DNA from: Xiphias gladius
Taxonomy: Eukaryota; Chordata; Actinopteri; Istiophoriformes; Xiphiidae
DNA: 64,000 bases
Assembly: GCF_016859285.1 (NCBI RefSeq)
Contig: NC_053416.1
Span: forward strand, 5,723,001 to 5,787,000
Direction of reading: 5' to 3'
Position 1 is the stretch's first letter. Each line of letters opens with the position of its first letter. A program made the position numbers and the translations under genes. This document shows, piece by piece, positions 1 to 14,591 of the stretch. The notes below the pieces were generated by a model that was not told the origin of the DNA, made no database searches, and was given only the letters and a program-made list of their open reading frames with translations.

Positions 1-655
1 ACCTAACAAAAGTATAATCTTTGCAAAAATTATTGAACATAAAATCTATCAAAGACCTATACTGTTGTGTCAGCAGTGTTAATTCACTTAAATATAATGA
101 CTTCTGCAATGATAACTTAAATTTATGAAGTTTCTTTGAAGTATTCCAATCTACATAATATATAAGGTTAATATCTCTGTGAGGAAATCGGTCAGTTGTC
201 TTTGAGATTGACGGCTTTCGCACGTCACGGTGGCCCCTCGCGCATACCAATGCCCGCCTCCAGGAAGAATAAAACAATCGGCACGCCTGGAATACCCACT
301 ATCTATGTATCAAGATGGATCTTCCAAATGTTGCTTACGTCACAGATATGCGTTGTCTTGTATATTCCTATCAAATGATTGCAGATTGCTGTAACGTTAC
401 TGTTGCTGTAAAAAGGGACGTTTTATTTGCCACTGTTGCCAAGTGCTTGCTCATGAGGGTATGTTGGGTCTCTGTAAATAGTATCGTAAAGAGTACAGTC
501 TAGATCTGCTGTATATGAATGACATGATCACGGTGGTGAAAAGGGACCAAACAAAGAACGTATTTGCTCTGTGTACTGGTCTTTGCGTGCTTCACCACAC
601 GGTGATTCCATCAACACCAGCACCATTAAAGCAGTTTACATGTTCCATCACTTAC
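1..655. other. Intron of tbcel, no exon seen
   Basis: This stretch follows the phase-2 donor of the third tbcel coding exon. I looked on the minus strand for the next LRR exon of the family and did not find it, so the intron probably continues past the left edge. Confidence 0.6.
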
Positions 656-3069
656 TCTGGTGTATGTTGTGTGAGTGTGTGCACCGTGTCCCAACTGATG
701 TGTGTGTTGATCAGGACAAGTCGCCGGACCCTGGAGAAAATCTCAGCCATGCTGGGCTCCAGCTCCACGCCGCTCAGAGGGTTCGTGCTCAGATTGAGGA
801 AGTCCAGGTGGGGGATGTTGGAAACAATAGTGCAGATCTGGCAACCCACACGAATAGAAAAAACAAGCAAAAAAAAAAACCTTAGAAAGAACATTAAGTA
901 TATACAATACGTAGAAGTTTGAGTTGTTAATCATTTATAAAAATGATTACAAATGTGTGTGATAGATATTAGTGGAGGGTCGTGCAGGTGAATCCACCTG
1001 CATGGACTTACCATAGGGTGTACAGGGCCTTTAAATTATGAGTGAAACATGCACACATTTTGAAAGGTTTCTTATACTGTGCTCGACAAGTGAGAAAAAA
1101 CAAATCATGTTCATTTCAGTTGTATCTGGTTTACCTTTAGATTGTCGGACTATAAATTCAGCTTAGCTTGGTTTCAAAAAAGATTTAAGTTATAGTTTTG
1201 CTTTTATTTGAATAACAGCAGCCCACCTTTAGATAAAAAAGCTTCTGAATGGAAAATAAATACACATGAGAACTCACTGGAAAGCCCAAGCGAACGACAT
1301 AACAGCTTTTACCGCAAGACCAAACATCAAATAATCAGTCAACCCTGCTTCTCGATAAATAAGAGTGGTAACAGATACGTTAACTGGCACAGCAGGAGGG
1401 AACCCTGCCTCCAGCCAGCACTCAAATCACCCTGGCCTCACCACAAGGCTGTCACATATACCGTATGTGCTGTATCACATCATCACGGCATAATTCTGTT
1501 GAATTCGAGCCTAAGGGCATTGTGAAAGCGAGATGAGAAGAGCTGCGCTGCAACTTTAGCCCAGATGTTTTTTGTTTTGCTTGATTGGTTGGGGGGGGTC
1601 ACGCAATATAACTGCTCTAATGTGGATGCCATTAAAAAAAAAAGAAAAAAAGAAAAAAGACAATTATCTAGTTACATCCGCACAACACTTTGACATGTCA
1701 CAGCAGTTAGAGCGCAGGTGTAAATAATAAAATTAATAACAGCTCAATTCCATTTAGCTGCTTCAGGTTCAGGGTCCTGGTATTGTTCATGCTGGCTCAC
1801 TGCCACGCTGTCATTTATTACAGGATCACTTGAATAGAACAGAGCCCCTGTTAATGCTACTAGTAACACCTGTGCTTTTCATGGTATGACAAGTCAAGAT
1901 GTCTTCCCTGGAAAAGGTCTGTTCCACATCATTCATCATTTAAGCCTTTTTTTTTTTTCACTGCAGACATTTTTGGCATTCCCTGCTAGAAAAAGCACAC
2001 GTGGAATTAATAACGTTATGACTGGCCGTAATCCATTTCCCAGGCCCCGATGTTGTGCATGCTGATTCACTGGCGCTGGTTACCGGGGGCCCCTTCAGTG
2101 GATCAGAGCCCCGTTTACGTTATCAGAGTCAGGTTTCTTGACCAAAATTTGATTATCCGGTGATAATTCATTCCAGAGCGACCGTTCCGTTCCTGAAATC
2201 TTTGCCGGCCGAGAATGTTAGCCACAGCAGCTAGAGATACCAGACACCGAACTCGTCAGCATTCCTCTTGGTAAAACTAACGTGCCTCCTCGCTCAGATT
2301 TCCTGTTGCGCTTTTTGGCAGTTACACATCACGGCTTATTTGTCTTGTCTCTCCCATTTGCAAAGGAGATTCAAGAGACACGCACTGTCTCTGCTATATG
2401 AGCTGATAATAAAATACTACTACTAACGGAGGGTTGCCGACTTAATCTTCTTGAATTGTACTGTTCGTAACTAATAGTAACCTCTCAAATAAAAGCAGGT
2501 GTTCAAATGATGAATGAAATACATTTTTAAAATCAGACTCCACACTGCAGGATGTTCTGCATTTCCAAGCAGCTTGTATGTGAAGGACACCCACCTCTGC
2601 CCAGTCATTAAGCTGATTGTAGGACAGGTCCAGCTCTACCACATGGGCACAGAAAGCTGCAATGTCTGACTTGTCCCCAGCTTTACTGATTCCACAGTCG
2701 TTCACAACCAGTACACTGGGCAAGAACAGGCGATCTGCAAAACAGGCAAAGGGATGTCAGTTAACCTCTTCACTCGGACTTTAAGACATTCAGGAGCTTT
2801 CATCCTCTGTGAATTTGTCAAAGACATAAAAATATGATGTCGTTGGGTATTTCTGACAAGCGGTGTCAGTGCTCATCAGTGCAGCGGGGGGGGTCATAAC
2901 CCTGACATAGTTCCCCGCGTCATCTCTCACCCTTGACGGGGGATCCTGGAGGGCTGGGCAGAATCACTACTCCCAGGCCTTGGCCATAGGGGAAATTCTC
3001 TGGGTTGTACTTCTCACTGAGGACTTGGACGAAGGTGCGCACCTCCTCTTCATCAGAGGATGTGTCCAT
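656..3069 (-). CDS. tbcel: Tubulin-folding cofactor E-like protein, 5' coding exons (partial)
   Basis: Three minus-strand coding exons join in phase: 3069-2931, 2734-2595 and 837-656, giving about 153 N-terminal residues. TBCEL is a cytosolic leucine-rich-repeat protein related to tubulin cofactor E that destabilises tubulin. The first exon carries a segment like human TBCEL ([14 protein letters not shown]), the second reads [16 protein letters not shown] then an LRR start (ELDLSYNQL), and the third holds [11 protein letters not shown] and [17 protein letters not shown]. All are in the human order. The start ATG (3069-3067) lies just after a splice acceptor, so a non-coding 5' exon is expected upstream. 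Donors are GTGAGA, GTGGGT and GTAAGT. The last exon ends in phase 2 at 656, and the remaining LRR and ubiquitin-like parts must lie left of the window. The start MDTSSDEEE is more acidic than in human. Identity comes from remembered family sequence and is very likely. Confidence 0.93.
838..2594. other. tbcel intron
   Basis: Intron between the second and third tbcel coding exons. It holds A/T homopolymer runs (about 1633-1662 and 1949-1960) and otherwise unremarkable sequence. No other gene was recognised. Confidence 0.7.
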
Positions 3070-5662
3070 GGTTCCTGAGGAGGAATCTAAGGAAGAGACA
3101 ACACAGTCAGTTTTTCTCTCTTTTTTGGCTTTTTTTTTTTTTTTTTTGCTTGGCAACCCTTGGATTTGATTTACAAACTGTGGAGTCATTACGACAGTTA
3201 CACCAGGCTCTGGGCCAGTTATGTGTTGCTCTGATTTACTTTTTAGATGATAAGGTTGCCGATATTATACACAGTATATTGTTTCTGCTGTTGACGAATC
3301 CAATGACAAGACCAAAACTGACTTTCTGACTTTCCTATCCTGTCCGTGGTCCTCATACCGAAGCATATTTGTTCCTGTAGAAGACACAAACCTTTAAAAA
3401 CAGGTCAGAAACATATGCTTTGGCTCTAAAAATAGTCCGGCACTGTAGTTTTTAGGAAACAAAACTCAAACAGGAAAAAATGTATTTTGTGGGGACTATT
3501 TTTAGCAGCGGACTTGGTACGCTAGTGAGCATTTCTGTTATATCCGGTACAATGGTGCTGGATACAGCAAACCTTGGCTACACAGACAGTATTTGTAGGT
3601 ACGATCACTTCATTGTTGGTTTCGGCCTCTTCAGGGGGTTTGAATACCGTAAGAAAAATACAGACTATCACCAGACTTATCATTCAGTATTAAATGGCTT
3701 GACAGGGTATTTAGATAACATCAAAGTGGGAGGAGAATAAAAGCTTTTATTTGTTAATAGGTTATCACTTGCTAATTATTTAAGGCTGCAATTAATAACT
3801 CTGCATGTTGCCAGCCCCAAATGGAAGCACAAAGTAACTTCTAATCAGAAATCACACGGGACGATATCAGTAAACTAAATATGTCCACTGTTGCAGTGTG
3901 AGGAGTTGCTGATCTAAAGAATGAGACAGTCTAAACGTTTAACGCACAGCTTCACCCAGTTAAGTGACTTACCGTAACTGACTTAAGCCTTGGTCACGAA
4001 AGATAACCTTCCTGCGCAGCTCGGTGACCCACCGTAAAAACGTTTGTTCATTTTGCCTTTGGAAAATTAAAAAAAACAAAACTAAATACCTGTGTTTACT
4101 CATTTAACCACAAGGAGCGCAGAGAAAGTTGTTATTTACCATTTTCAGAGTAGATGTCATACATCGCCTCACAATTCATTCGTCTACTTTGTAAATGGTA
4201 GTTACACATTCTTGGCTTAAAAGGCCAAAACATGAAAAACCACTCGTATGGGGACAGTGGACAGTGAACGCAGCGTAACCAGTTTAACCAGTGCAACTCA
4301 GTCCTTTTCCTAAACAATGCCCGACCTTACTTGCATTTAAACAAGCTTTAAAAGACAAATCATCATCAATGTGAGTGTGCTGCCTAAACAAATTCTATAT
4401 ATAGGAAATGTTGTTAACAATATTCTCTAAAGAGGAATAAAGTCGTATGTTTTCTTTGTTAACCAAGTGACCTTGTGTCCCCAACAGAGACTGGTAGCAC
4501 TAGTGGTAGCAATAGTAATAGCAGGTATAGTCCTAGAACAATACTGTATAATAGCAGTAGTAATAACAGTAGTATCTGTTTAATAACTGTAGAAATTAGC
4601 CTCTTCCCAGATATACCAATAAAAGGGACATAAAACTGATTCAAAGTAAAAACACCTTACAAGGCTAAACAGATTGTTTGAGTTTATATGCAGGTTTCTA
4701 CATGTGTGTGTGTGTGTGTGTATGTACTCCACAGGACTTGCATGGCACTGTCAATGGACGGTTTTCTTCCGCGTGTATGTATGTGTATGTATTCTGTGTA
4801 CGTGTTGGATTAAAAGGGATTAAAAATAACAACAGGTCAGCGTCACAGAATAACCCCGGAGGGCGCAGAGGCAGAAACGTGAGAGGCGAAGCAGCACCGA
4901 CAGGAGCCGGTGCACAGCTGACACTACCGCACGTCTCAGTGAGGCTGAGCCACCTGTTCCTGCTGAGAGTCATTTTCTGTGGCGTTGAAACGATTAGCCG
5001 ACAAACTGGTGACAAAATTAGTCGTCAACAGTCTAATAATCTATCAGTCTTTAAAGCAAATTTGGCCAAAAAAAATGTAGCTCTTCCAATTTCTGGATCT
5101 GCTGCTTTTTTCTATTCTGTATCATAGCGACATGAATATATTTGGGTTTTGTACGGTTGCTTGGACCAATTTTTTTTTTTTTTTAAAGATGTCACCTTTG
5201 GGCTCCGGAAAGTTGTCATGTGCGTTGATTTTTTTGGGTGTTTTTTTTTTCCTTTTTCGTTTTAACAGTTAATCCACTTACTGACATCGGCATCAACTAC
5301 GCAATTGCTGCAACATTACAGACATAGAAAACCTGACTATAATTTCTGCGGTGTAAAATGTGGAACTATTTTTTGGGTGTAATTTTACATTAAGGAAGTA
5401 CGGGCCCTAAAATTAAATTAAATTAAATTAAAAAAAAAAAAAACAACCCACAGGGCTATTATCACTCTAACAATAAATGATTAAAATACAGAAACCAGTC
5501 ACTCAGTTCTGGCAACCAGCAGCCGCTTGCCAGCATGGCAACTATTTCTGAAAACCTGCTACGGCCCAGCAGCAGAAGAAACAGCATGAGAGTCTCACTA
5601 ATGCTTGCAGCTATCCCCTTGCAAGCTCATGTCCCCTGCTTCAATGCATGCTATTCTCGCAC

Positions 5663-5706
<44 letters not shown>

Positions 5707-5739
5707 GCACCCGGGTGCCCCAGGACCCACAACCCCGAA
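3070..5739. other. Upstream of tbcel coding region, no gene recognised
   Basis: Probably part of the 5' intron of tbcel. A splice acceptor (CCTCCTCAG) lies just before the start codon. The rest is AT-rich with short homopolymers, a TG run near 4703-4722 and a CA microsatellite at 5661-5705. Open frames here (for example 3480-3740 and 4678-5127 on plus) lack homology I can name or codon-like composition. Confidence 0.5.
5661..5705. repeat. CA microsatellite
   Basis: About 45 bp of CA dinucleotides with one early CG interruption, directly readable. Confidence 0.95.
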
Positions 5740-7260
5740 CCAGCCCTCTCAGGTTCAGACAGAGAGGCTTCGGCCTGACCACCTCAGACTCGGCCCACCA
5801 GAGGGGTGGTGACCGAGCGTTGCGTCCGGACCCCGTCTGATGTTTCGGCCACAGACAGCCTCTCGCTTCGCGGGGTCTCCCGTTTCCTCACCTCTGATGT
5901 AGGCAGAGACCAAAGGAGAGCCTGTTTTTCGGCACCACGTCAGATCACATGCCGCCGCCCCTGAGGAGAGAAAACGCCGATGGGAACTTTGATGAAACAG
6001 GCGGAAGAGCATCAAAAAAAAAAAAAAAGTACATTTAAAACGCCTTCGACAGCTTCACGGTGCGCGTGGGTGCAGGAAGAAGTGCACCGGTGCACAGGAA
6101 AGGCAGCCTCGACCCTTAAAGCATCTAAGGCGGCGAAGACCTGCATCATGAGGCCGGCGAAAGGGGGGACAGAGCGACGGCTGGGTTCCCGACGGGGACA
6201 AGACAAAAACAACCGATACGGATTCGGGAGCCGGGGGTTCAATTCCCGACACCCAACAGTATCTCCGAGTCTTTCAAGGAGGGCTGATGAACATATGCCC
6301 GACTGGCGTGATGTTCACCTTTACGGAGAGAACCCCCCCCCCTCCGCCATTTAAAACCCCGACCATATGATCTTACCTTCCCCTCTGTCACCACTGGCAA
6401 CCCCTTGGGTCAACAGTCACAAGTCCCGGAAAATGCGTCGACTTTCACGACATTTTCTTAGAGACGCTCCGAAAAGTTTCCTCTCCGGCCTTCGTTATTA
6501 GTTCTTAGTTATCGTCCCTGACAAAAGTTCACTTTTATTTATTTATATATTTATGTTATAACTGTGCACTACTGCCCTCCGCGGTCTAGTGGCAACACAT
6601 GCCAAACTGATTTCAAGAGGTACGGTTTTTTTCCCCAGGAAATAACAAATAGCATACAGTGATACAGTGATATATTAATGCCGAATTGAACGGTGACCCG
6701 AGGCGATTCGGAAAAGCGGAGTGTTTGACTGCACCTGTCGCGCACATTTGGCGACAAGCAAAGCCAATTTAAATAAAGCGGTTTCTCCCATTGGGGTTTC
6801 GGCGAAACACTCTTCGAGCCGCAGAGCACGGCTCGTTCGGGGAAGGAGGGGGGTTGTTTATGGCCGAGGCCTGGCTGCGTAATGTCGCCGGTGCACAGAC
6901 GAATGAAGGAAAGGGGGAAAAAACAACAACAACAAAGCGAGAATCGACACTTTTGACGGCAGCTGAGAGGGTACATTTGTTCGTGTCACCGCCGCGGAGG
7001 CTCACGACGCTACCGTCAACCTCGAGCGGCGCGCACCACGTCGGGGACGCCAGGTTGAGAGGCAGTGCGGCGGACTTTACCTCCAAAGATCGGTAAAGGT
7101 GACGAGCTTTCGGCGGCGGAATCGAGTCGCTGTCACGACTACCCACGGTGTGTTTTGTAACCGGTCGGGTATGTGTTGGAAACAGCGGCACTCACCGGTC
7201 CCGGAACCCCCCTCGGCGTTGTGTTTGTTTTTGTTATTCTTCGGTTAGTTGACAGTTTAA
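5740..7260. promoter_or_regulatory. CpG-rich block, probable tbcel promoter and first exon
   Basis: GC and CpG density rise well above the flanks, especially 5750-6250 and 6780-7220. On the minus strand a good donor (ACCG followed by GTGAGTG) ends a possible exon at 7196. An exon ending there could splice to the acceptor just before the tbcel start codon, so 7.2 kb is a plausible non-coding exon 1. A weaker plus-strand donor (TCG then GTAAAG) at about 7092 would allow a divergent transcript towards the gene at 9.97 kb. This is inference; no transcript data are available. Confidence 0.45.
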
Positions 7261-7651
7261 GACACGCCCACTCCCCCCGGAAGTTACGTTATTTAAATGT
7301 CTTCCTTTTTTTCTTTTTTTTCTTTTTCTTGCTTAACATGACCTCTTTCAAAACGGGGAACGGAAAATAACATGCCAAATATACAATTCAGTAATTTGCT
7401 GAATAATTTTTTTTTTTTTTTTTAAACTAAACCCAGGAGCTGCGGCTTCAAAAATGATTTCAGAGGTCGGATAAGTTGGATACAGTATATTGTTAAAAGA
7501 GAAGTCTGGTCAGCAAACTCTCTCTCTGTTACGTAACTTATGCTGCACAACAACATCCAGCTTAGGTTTGCGCCAAGTTAACATCAGCCACCTGGAGCGA
7601 CTCGTCCCCCGCCAGATCAAGCGCAGCTGCGGCAGCCTGGCAAAACAGCCT

Positions 7652-7652
<1 letters not shown>

Positions 7653-7712
<60 letters not shown>
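7653..7712. repeat. GT microsatellite
   Basis: Sixty bases of uninterrupted GT repeat. Confidence 0.97.
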
Positions 7713-7713
<1 letters not shown>

Positions 7714-9965
7714 GAACTCAGCGAGCAACTGACTTTGATTCGTGAGAGAGAATTTTGTTCTTTAAAAAGCGACACGGTGTCGCTTTTAGCTGCAGGCGTG
7801 TAACGTTTTAATTCTGCAAATAAAGACAAATAAAAAAATAAAAAAAAGTAATGGAAATAAGAAGCATGTGCCTCCGAAAAGTCTGAACGAAAACTCTTGG
7901 TTCACTGTAAGTACAGCAGGAGGTCTATACTATAGCAGCCTGGGCAAAGTTTGTCTTGCATTTTTTTTTTTTACATTTGAACAACGGTAACCCATGTAAA
8001 AAAAAAAAAAGGTGAGGGCCACCGTGAGGTTCATCTTTTTGATCATTTCATTTCAATAAAATAACATTCAGCTTGGCTCATTTTGTGACGAGTTTCCTAA
8101 ATATGGGTAATAGTCTATAACAGGAGGGGGAGACAGAATGTTTTAGGAACCGATGCAGTATATACCCAGATAACTTGTATATGTATGGTAAATGCTATGA
8201 TAACTGCCCCTGTTGAGGTATACGTGAGTTTAACTATGAGGTGAGATGTGATGTGTCTGAAAGCAGGGTTAAAAGTGCATTATAATGAGGTAATTCATTG
8301 TAACAGTCGCATTGGAAAGAAGTTTTCGTGTGGAACTCAAATTCATACAAGCGAGTCAAATCCAGTCACTTAAAAAAAAAAATTAAAAATCTAATTTTAA
8401 ATACCATAAATCTGAATTTTTAGATGGGAACACTGTGGTGTCAATGTCTGTGTTCGCGTGAAATATGAACGAGGCCTATTCACAGAAGTAGCAAATGAAA
8501 CAGGTAACTTGAATATAATAGTTACAGTGACTACAACCCATTAAAAAAAATCATTTCTGTCGTAAAAACTCATCTTTAAATTGTTACAGAAGCAGTTAAG
8601 AAGTGAAAAGAAGCCGGATAATCAGTTTCCGTCATTTGATCAGAAAGATATGTTTGTCTTACAATGATTTGAATCCATCCATTTTACTCTACTTGTCCAC
8701 AGGTCTCTCTTCATTTTGAATTGTAGTGTTAATGGGGGGGGGGGACCTCACGCCGCCACCAGGTGGCAGCCACGTGTCTGCTATGGTTAAAAGGAATCTT
8801 GTGCTCCTCTTGACTCCAGGCTTCTCAAACTCTGTAGACAAGTTAGGTAGTTTAGTCGAGTGGTTCAAAGGGGCCACCTGATGGGGGGGGGGGGCAAAAA
8901 CCACCCTTGAACTAGGGCTGTGCAATATCACCAAATTTGGTTTCGATCCAGTACCAAGTAACACCAGGGTCAGGATCACTGATGGTAATACGGATAAATA
9001 CTTTCTAATTGTTAAAAACAGCTAATGTACAATCGTGTAAGGGAGAGAAAAATCTAATAAAGTAGCGTAAAGTAGAAAGTCTGAAGTGAAAAGTGCCTCA
9101 AAATGGCATGGAAGTGCGGTACTTGAGTGAATCTACTTGGTTATATTCCTACGCTGTGATTAAATCTTCCATTACTAGTATTTCTATTAGCGTTTATTTC
9201 AATAGCATCAATAGCCTTTGGTTATGATTAAAAATTCCTGTGGTCTTCAGTATCCAGGTTCAGGAAACTCTCGTTTGAGCACTTAAATGCACCATCAGCT
9301 AGTAGGCAAGCGTGCCCCATGATGATGCAATGCTGCCTTCGTACTGAGACTAATAAGAATATAACATCAATATTAAATACATCCCTTTATCAATATTTTT
9401 ATATGATATGCTCCTTCCCTAAACTTGTGATCAGAAAGAAACCGGTCAAAGTAAAACCGCGTTGTCTCATGTACAGTCGACCTGTGTGCTTCTAAATAAC
9501 ATGATTTGGCTGCTTTATTAATTGTATTAGTGCTCTCTCCTTTATGGTCAACTGGTTGTAACTGTGACGCTGTAAGACTGGCCCGACAAAACGACATTCA
9601 GATCGATTCAGCCACGCTCGTGCCTTTGCGTGATGGAACTCAGGTGATTTTCCTACTGTGACAGGTCATATTAAAAAGATTTTTATAGCAGCCGAGCAAC
9701 TGCACACCGTGCTCTCGACGGGTTCGTGGTTCAGTTTTTCTCAACCGTAGGCGACAGCTCTGCAGAACCTGGCAGCGTCTCCCAGGGTGATGCCAGGACA
9801 AAGAGGAGCAAAGGGGGGGGGGGCAGCTGTGAGACAGACAGGAACCCAGGGAGAGGAGAAGCATCAGCAGCATAAAGTTCTGCAGAAGGTCAGAGGTCAA
9901 ATAAGACCGAACTTTCTCCCTCACAGGAAATCAGTCAAAGCCTCAGGGGCCCCGTCCGTCTAAAA
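7713..9965. other. No gene recognised
   Basis: AT-rich intergenic or intronic sequence with poly-A, poly-T and poly-G runs (near 7960, 8736 and 8884). The minus-strand frame at 8689-8979 crosses two poly-C tracts and is not protein-like. Confidence 0.5.
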
Positions 9966-11281
9966 ATGGGAGCTGTTCCTGTCCGAGGGATGCGGCGTCA
10001 TCAGAAAATGTCACGTCACGTCGGTAAGTTAACAGTGTGAAAACGAGACGGGGCCATGTTCAGACCGACGGTGGCCTTGCGGGAAGGACTGCAGCTGCCT
10101 CAGTCATTTTAACGGACAGTGCAGCGGGGCGCCGATGCAGCGAGCCTCCACGGAAGAGTTGAACCGGGCACGTTCCTGCTGGATCACTTTGTAACGCGAA
10201 TGGCATATTTCTACTCTTTACCTCATCATCATCATGAGGAAAGATACCATGGTTGCCGTCCAATGCCTGCACAAAAAGTCATGGAAATCCATCGAATGGT
10301 CTGGACTGCGGTGGGACGACAGACCAACAGTGCCCTCCCTGGAGCCACGCCGCTTGCTGAAAATGTCAGAAAATATATCCGCCTCTGCAAGGGATTATTA
10401 GATTAGGGTTGGGCCTCGAGGGTGAGGTTAAAATTAGGATTCGTTTTAGGCGTGAAGTTGGGGAATAAGAGCAATCTGCAGACATTGTAGCTGATTTTGA
10501 AACCAAGTATGAGGAGCTGGAGGTAGACGGTGAGGGTGCTTGCCGGCTTCCGGATGTCGGACGGGTTACCTGCAAGACCTGCACGCACACGCACATGTTA
10601 CCATTCACTGTACCCTCAGAAAGCTGCTTGCGTTTCCATCTTGAAAGGTAGCGATCAAACGCGTTCCCGAAGAACTTATGAAGCGCAAACTCCTGGTTAC
10701 TGACATCTGTTGAACATTTCTTTCACCTACCTCAGATACTGTCTCTGGTGTCCTTCCTAATGATCCGTGCTTCACTGCTCAGCCCGTGCAGGAAAATCCA
10801 TGACGATTTTCTTCCCCTCCCTCATTTTTGGTCTTTGAAAAGATGAACGGGGAGGTAAAAGACGACTCTCTGGAGGTGGCCCTCCTATTAAAAGGCAACA
10901 GGTGGAGCAGAGTCAGCAGGGAGCTGTGCGGCCCCCGTGCCTGCTGGACGGGTATGACCTGGAGCCAGCAGCTGGTCCTGGTTCCGGCTAGACCAGTCCC
11001 CTGTGTGGACCTCAGGCAGCACCTCAGGGAAAACGGAGGCCCGCTGCAGGAGCGCGAGGCTAATGTAACCGGCTGGAAGTTGTGTGTGTTTCTGTGAGTG
11101 TATGGGGTGAATATAATGAGTATTTCAACGGTTTGGTTTCAGTGGAAAGTTCTAGGAGCTGATGGTCCCTTTATATTGTGAGTCCCTCCACTGTCCATTT
11201 ACTAATCTGTTTTCGTCTTTTTGTGTCAGAACCTTAATGCAGCAGCTGGTGGAAGTAGACACAGAGCTTCACCCGAAATAA
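9966..11281 (+). CDS. Tentative small four-exon gene, 88-residue protein of unknown function
   Basis: Four segments join in one frame: 9966-10023, 10482-10529, 10843-10951 and 11230-11281 (58+48+109+52 = 267 nt, 88 codons plus TAA). Donors are GTAAGT, GTGAGG and GTATGA. The acceptors of exons 3 and 4 have good pyrimidine tracts; that of exon 2 is weak. The product starts MGAVPVRGMRRHQK, or MSRHV at an internal ATG. It continues with an acidic helical piece (DFETKYEELEVDDE), a basic stretch with possible nuclear signals (GGKRRLS, PPIKRQQ), a glutamine-rich piece and the end LMQQLVEVDTELHPK. I do not recognise the family. It runs in the plus direction, as plekhb1 does. The exons are short, so chance is not excluded. 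Upstream coding exons are possible, and the start is chosen only because it is the first ATG of exon 1. Confidence 0.38.
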
Positions 11282-13750
<2,469 letters not shown>

Positions 13751-14093
13751 CTAATCCTCACGTTGTTATTTCAGTGCTGGGATTAACTTGTAACTGCACG
13801 CTAGAGATGTTCGCATAAAAGGAATGGGACAGGACATACATGAGTTTAGTTTATGAGCGTCTAAGAAGAGTATTCAACTATATAAGCAAGGTACGGGCCC
13901 ATGGTGTGAGGGTCAGGAGGAGAGGAAAAAAAAAAAATCAGTCCAGAAAGAGTGAGGAAGATGAGACGGGATGAGAGGGGTGTGGCCAAACACTGTGCTA
14001 ATCCAGATTGATCCTGTGGGTCAGCCTCTGTCCTGGCCAAAGCCAGACTAATCTACCAGTACCTCGCTGCCTGTGGGACGGAGGGAATATAAA
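13751..14093 (+). promoter_or_regulatory. Candidate plekhb1 promoter with CRX/OTX-like sites
   Basis: A TATA-like AATATAAA lies at 14086-14093, about 150 bp before the plekhb1 start codon. Upstream are CTAATCC at 13751-13757 and 13998-14004 and CTAATCT at 14048-14054, which match the bicoid-type homeodomain site used by CRX and OTX2 in photoreceptors. PLEKHB1 was described as a photoreceptor-enriched protein in mammals. The link is inference. Confidence 0.35.
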
Positions 14094-14241
14094 CAGAGGC
14101 AGGAGAGTCCAAGACCAGAAGCTGGATCATTCGGTCTCCTAAACCCCAAAATCTAAAATTTCTCCCTTGGCTTCCACTGGGTCATCATCATCATCATCAG
14201 CATCATCATCAGCATCATCATCAGCGGGACAACAGCTAAAA

Positions 14242-14560
14242 ATGGCGCTCCTGAGGTCAGGCTGGCTGTGGAGACAAAGTGAGTGGATACAGGACACTTC
14301 TTTAAAAATAAATAAATAAAAAAGACAGCTATCAAAGGGGAAGTGCAGGTTTGACAGGGAGTACAAACTCAGAATCCTATTAATTTAAACCAATGCTGGC
14401 AACAATTTTCATTAACAAGTATTAACTATTATTAACTTCGGTTTTTTTTTTATCGCTAACTTTTGTTCAGCAAGACGTTGTGTAGTCAAAATAACATTTG
14501 TCCTTATTTTGGGGCATTTTATGCTTTTCTAGACAGGACAGCGATGACGGGAAACGAGGG

Positions 14561-14591
<31 letters not shown>

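Noticed and set aside
4678..5127. 149-codon plus-strand open frame
   Set aside because: It starts in a TG microsatellite and has no conserved content.
6190..6262. tRNA-like T-arm (GGGGGTTCAATTCCCGACACCC)
   Set aside because: Only the B-box-like arm is present. There is no A box, acceptor stem or anticodon arm upstream, so it is not called as a tRNA gene.
10399..10412. TTAGATTAGGGTTGGG telomere-like motif
   Set aside because: Little more than one telomere unit; indistinguishable from chance.
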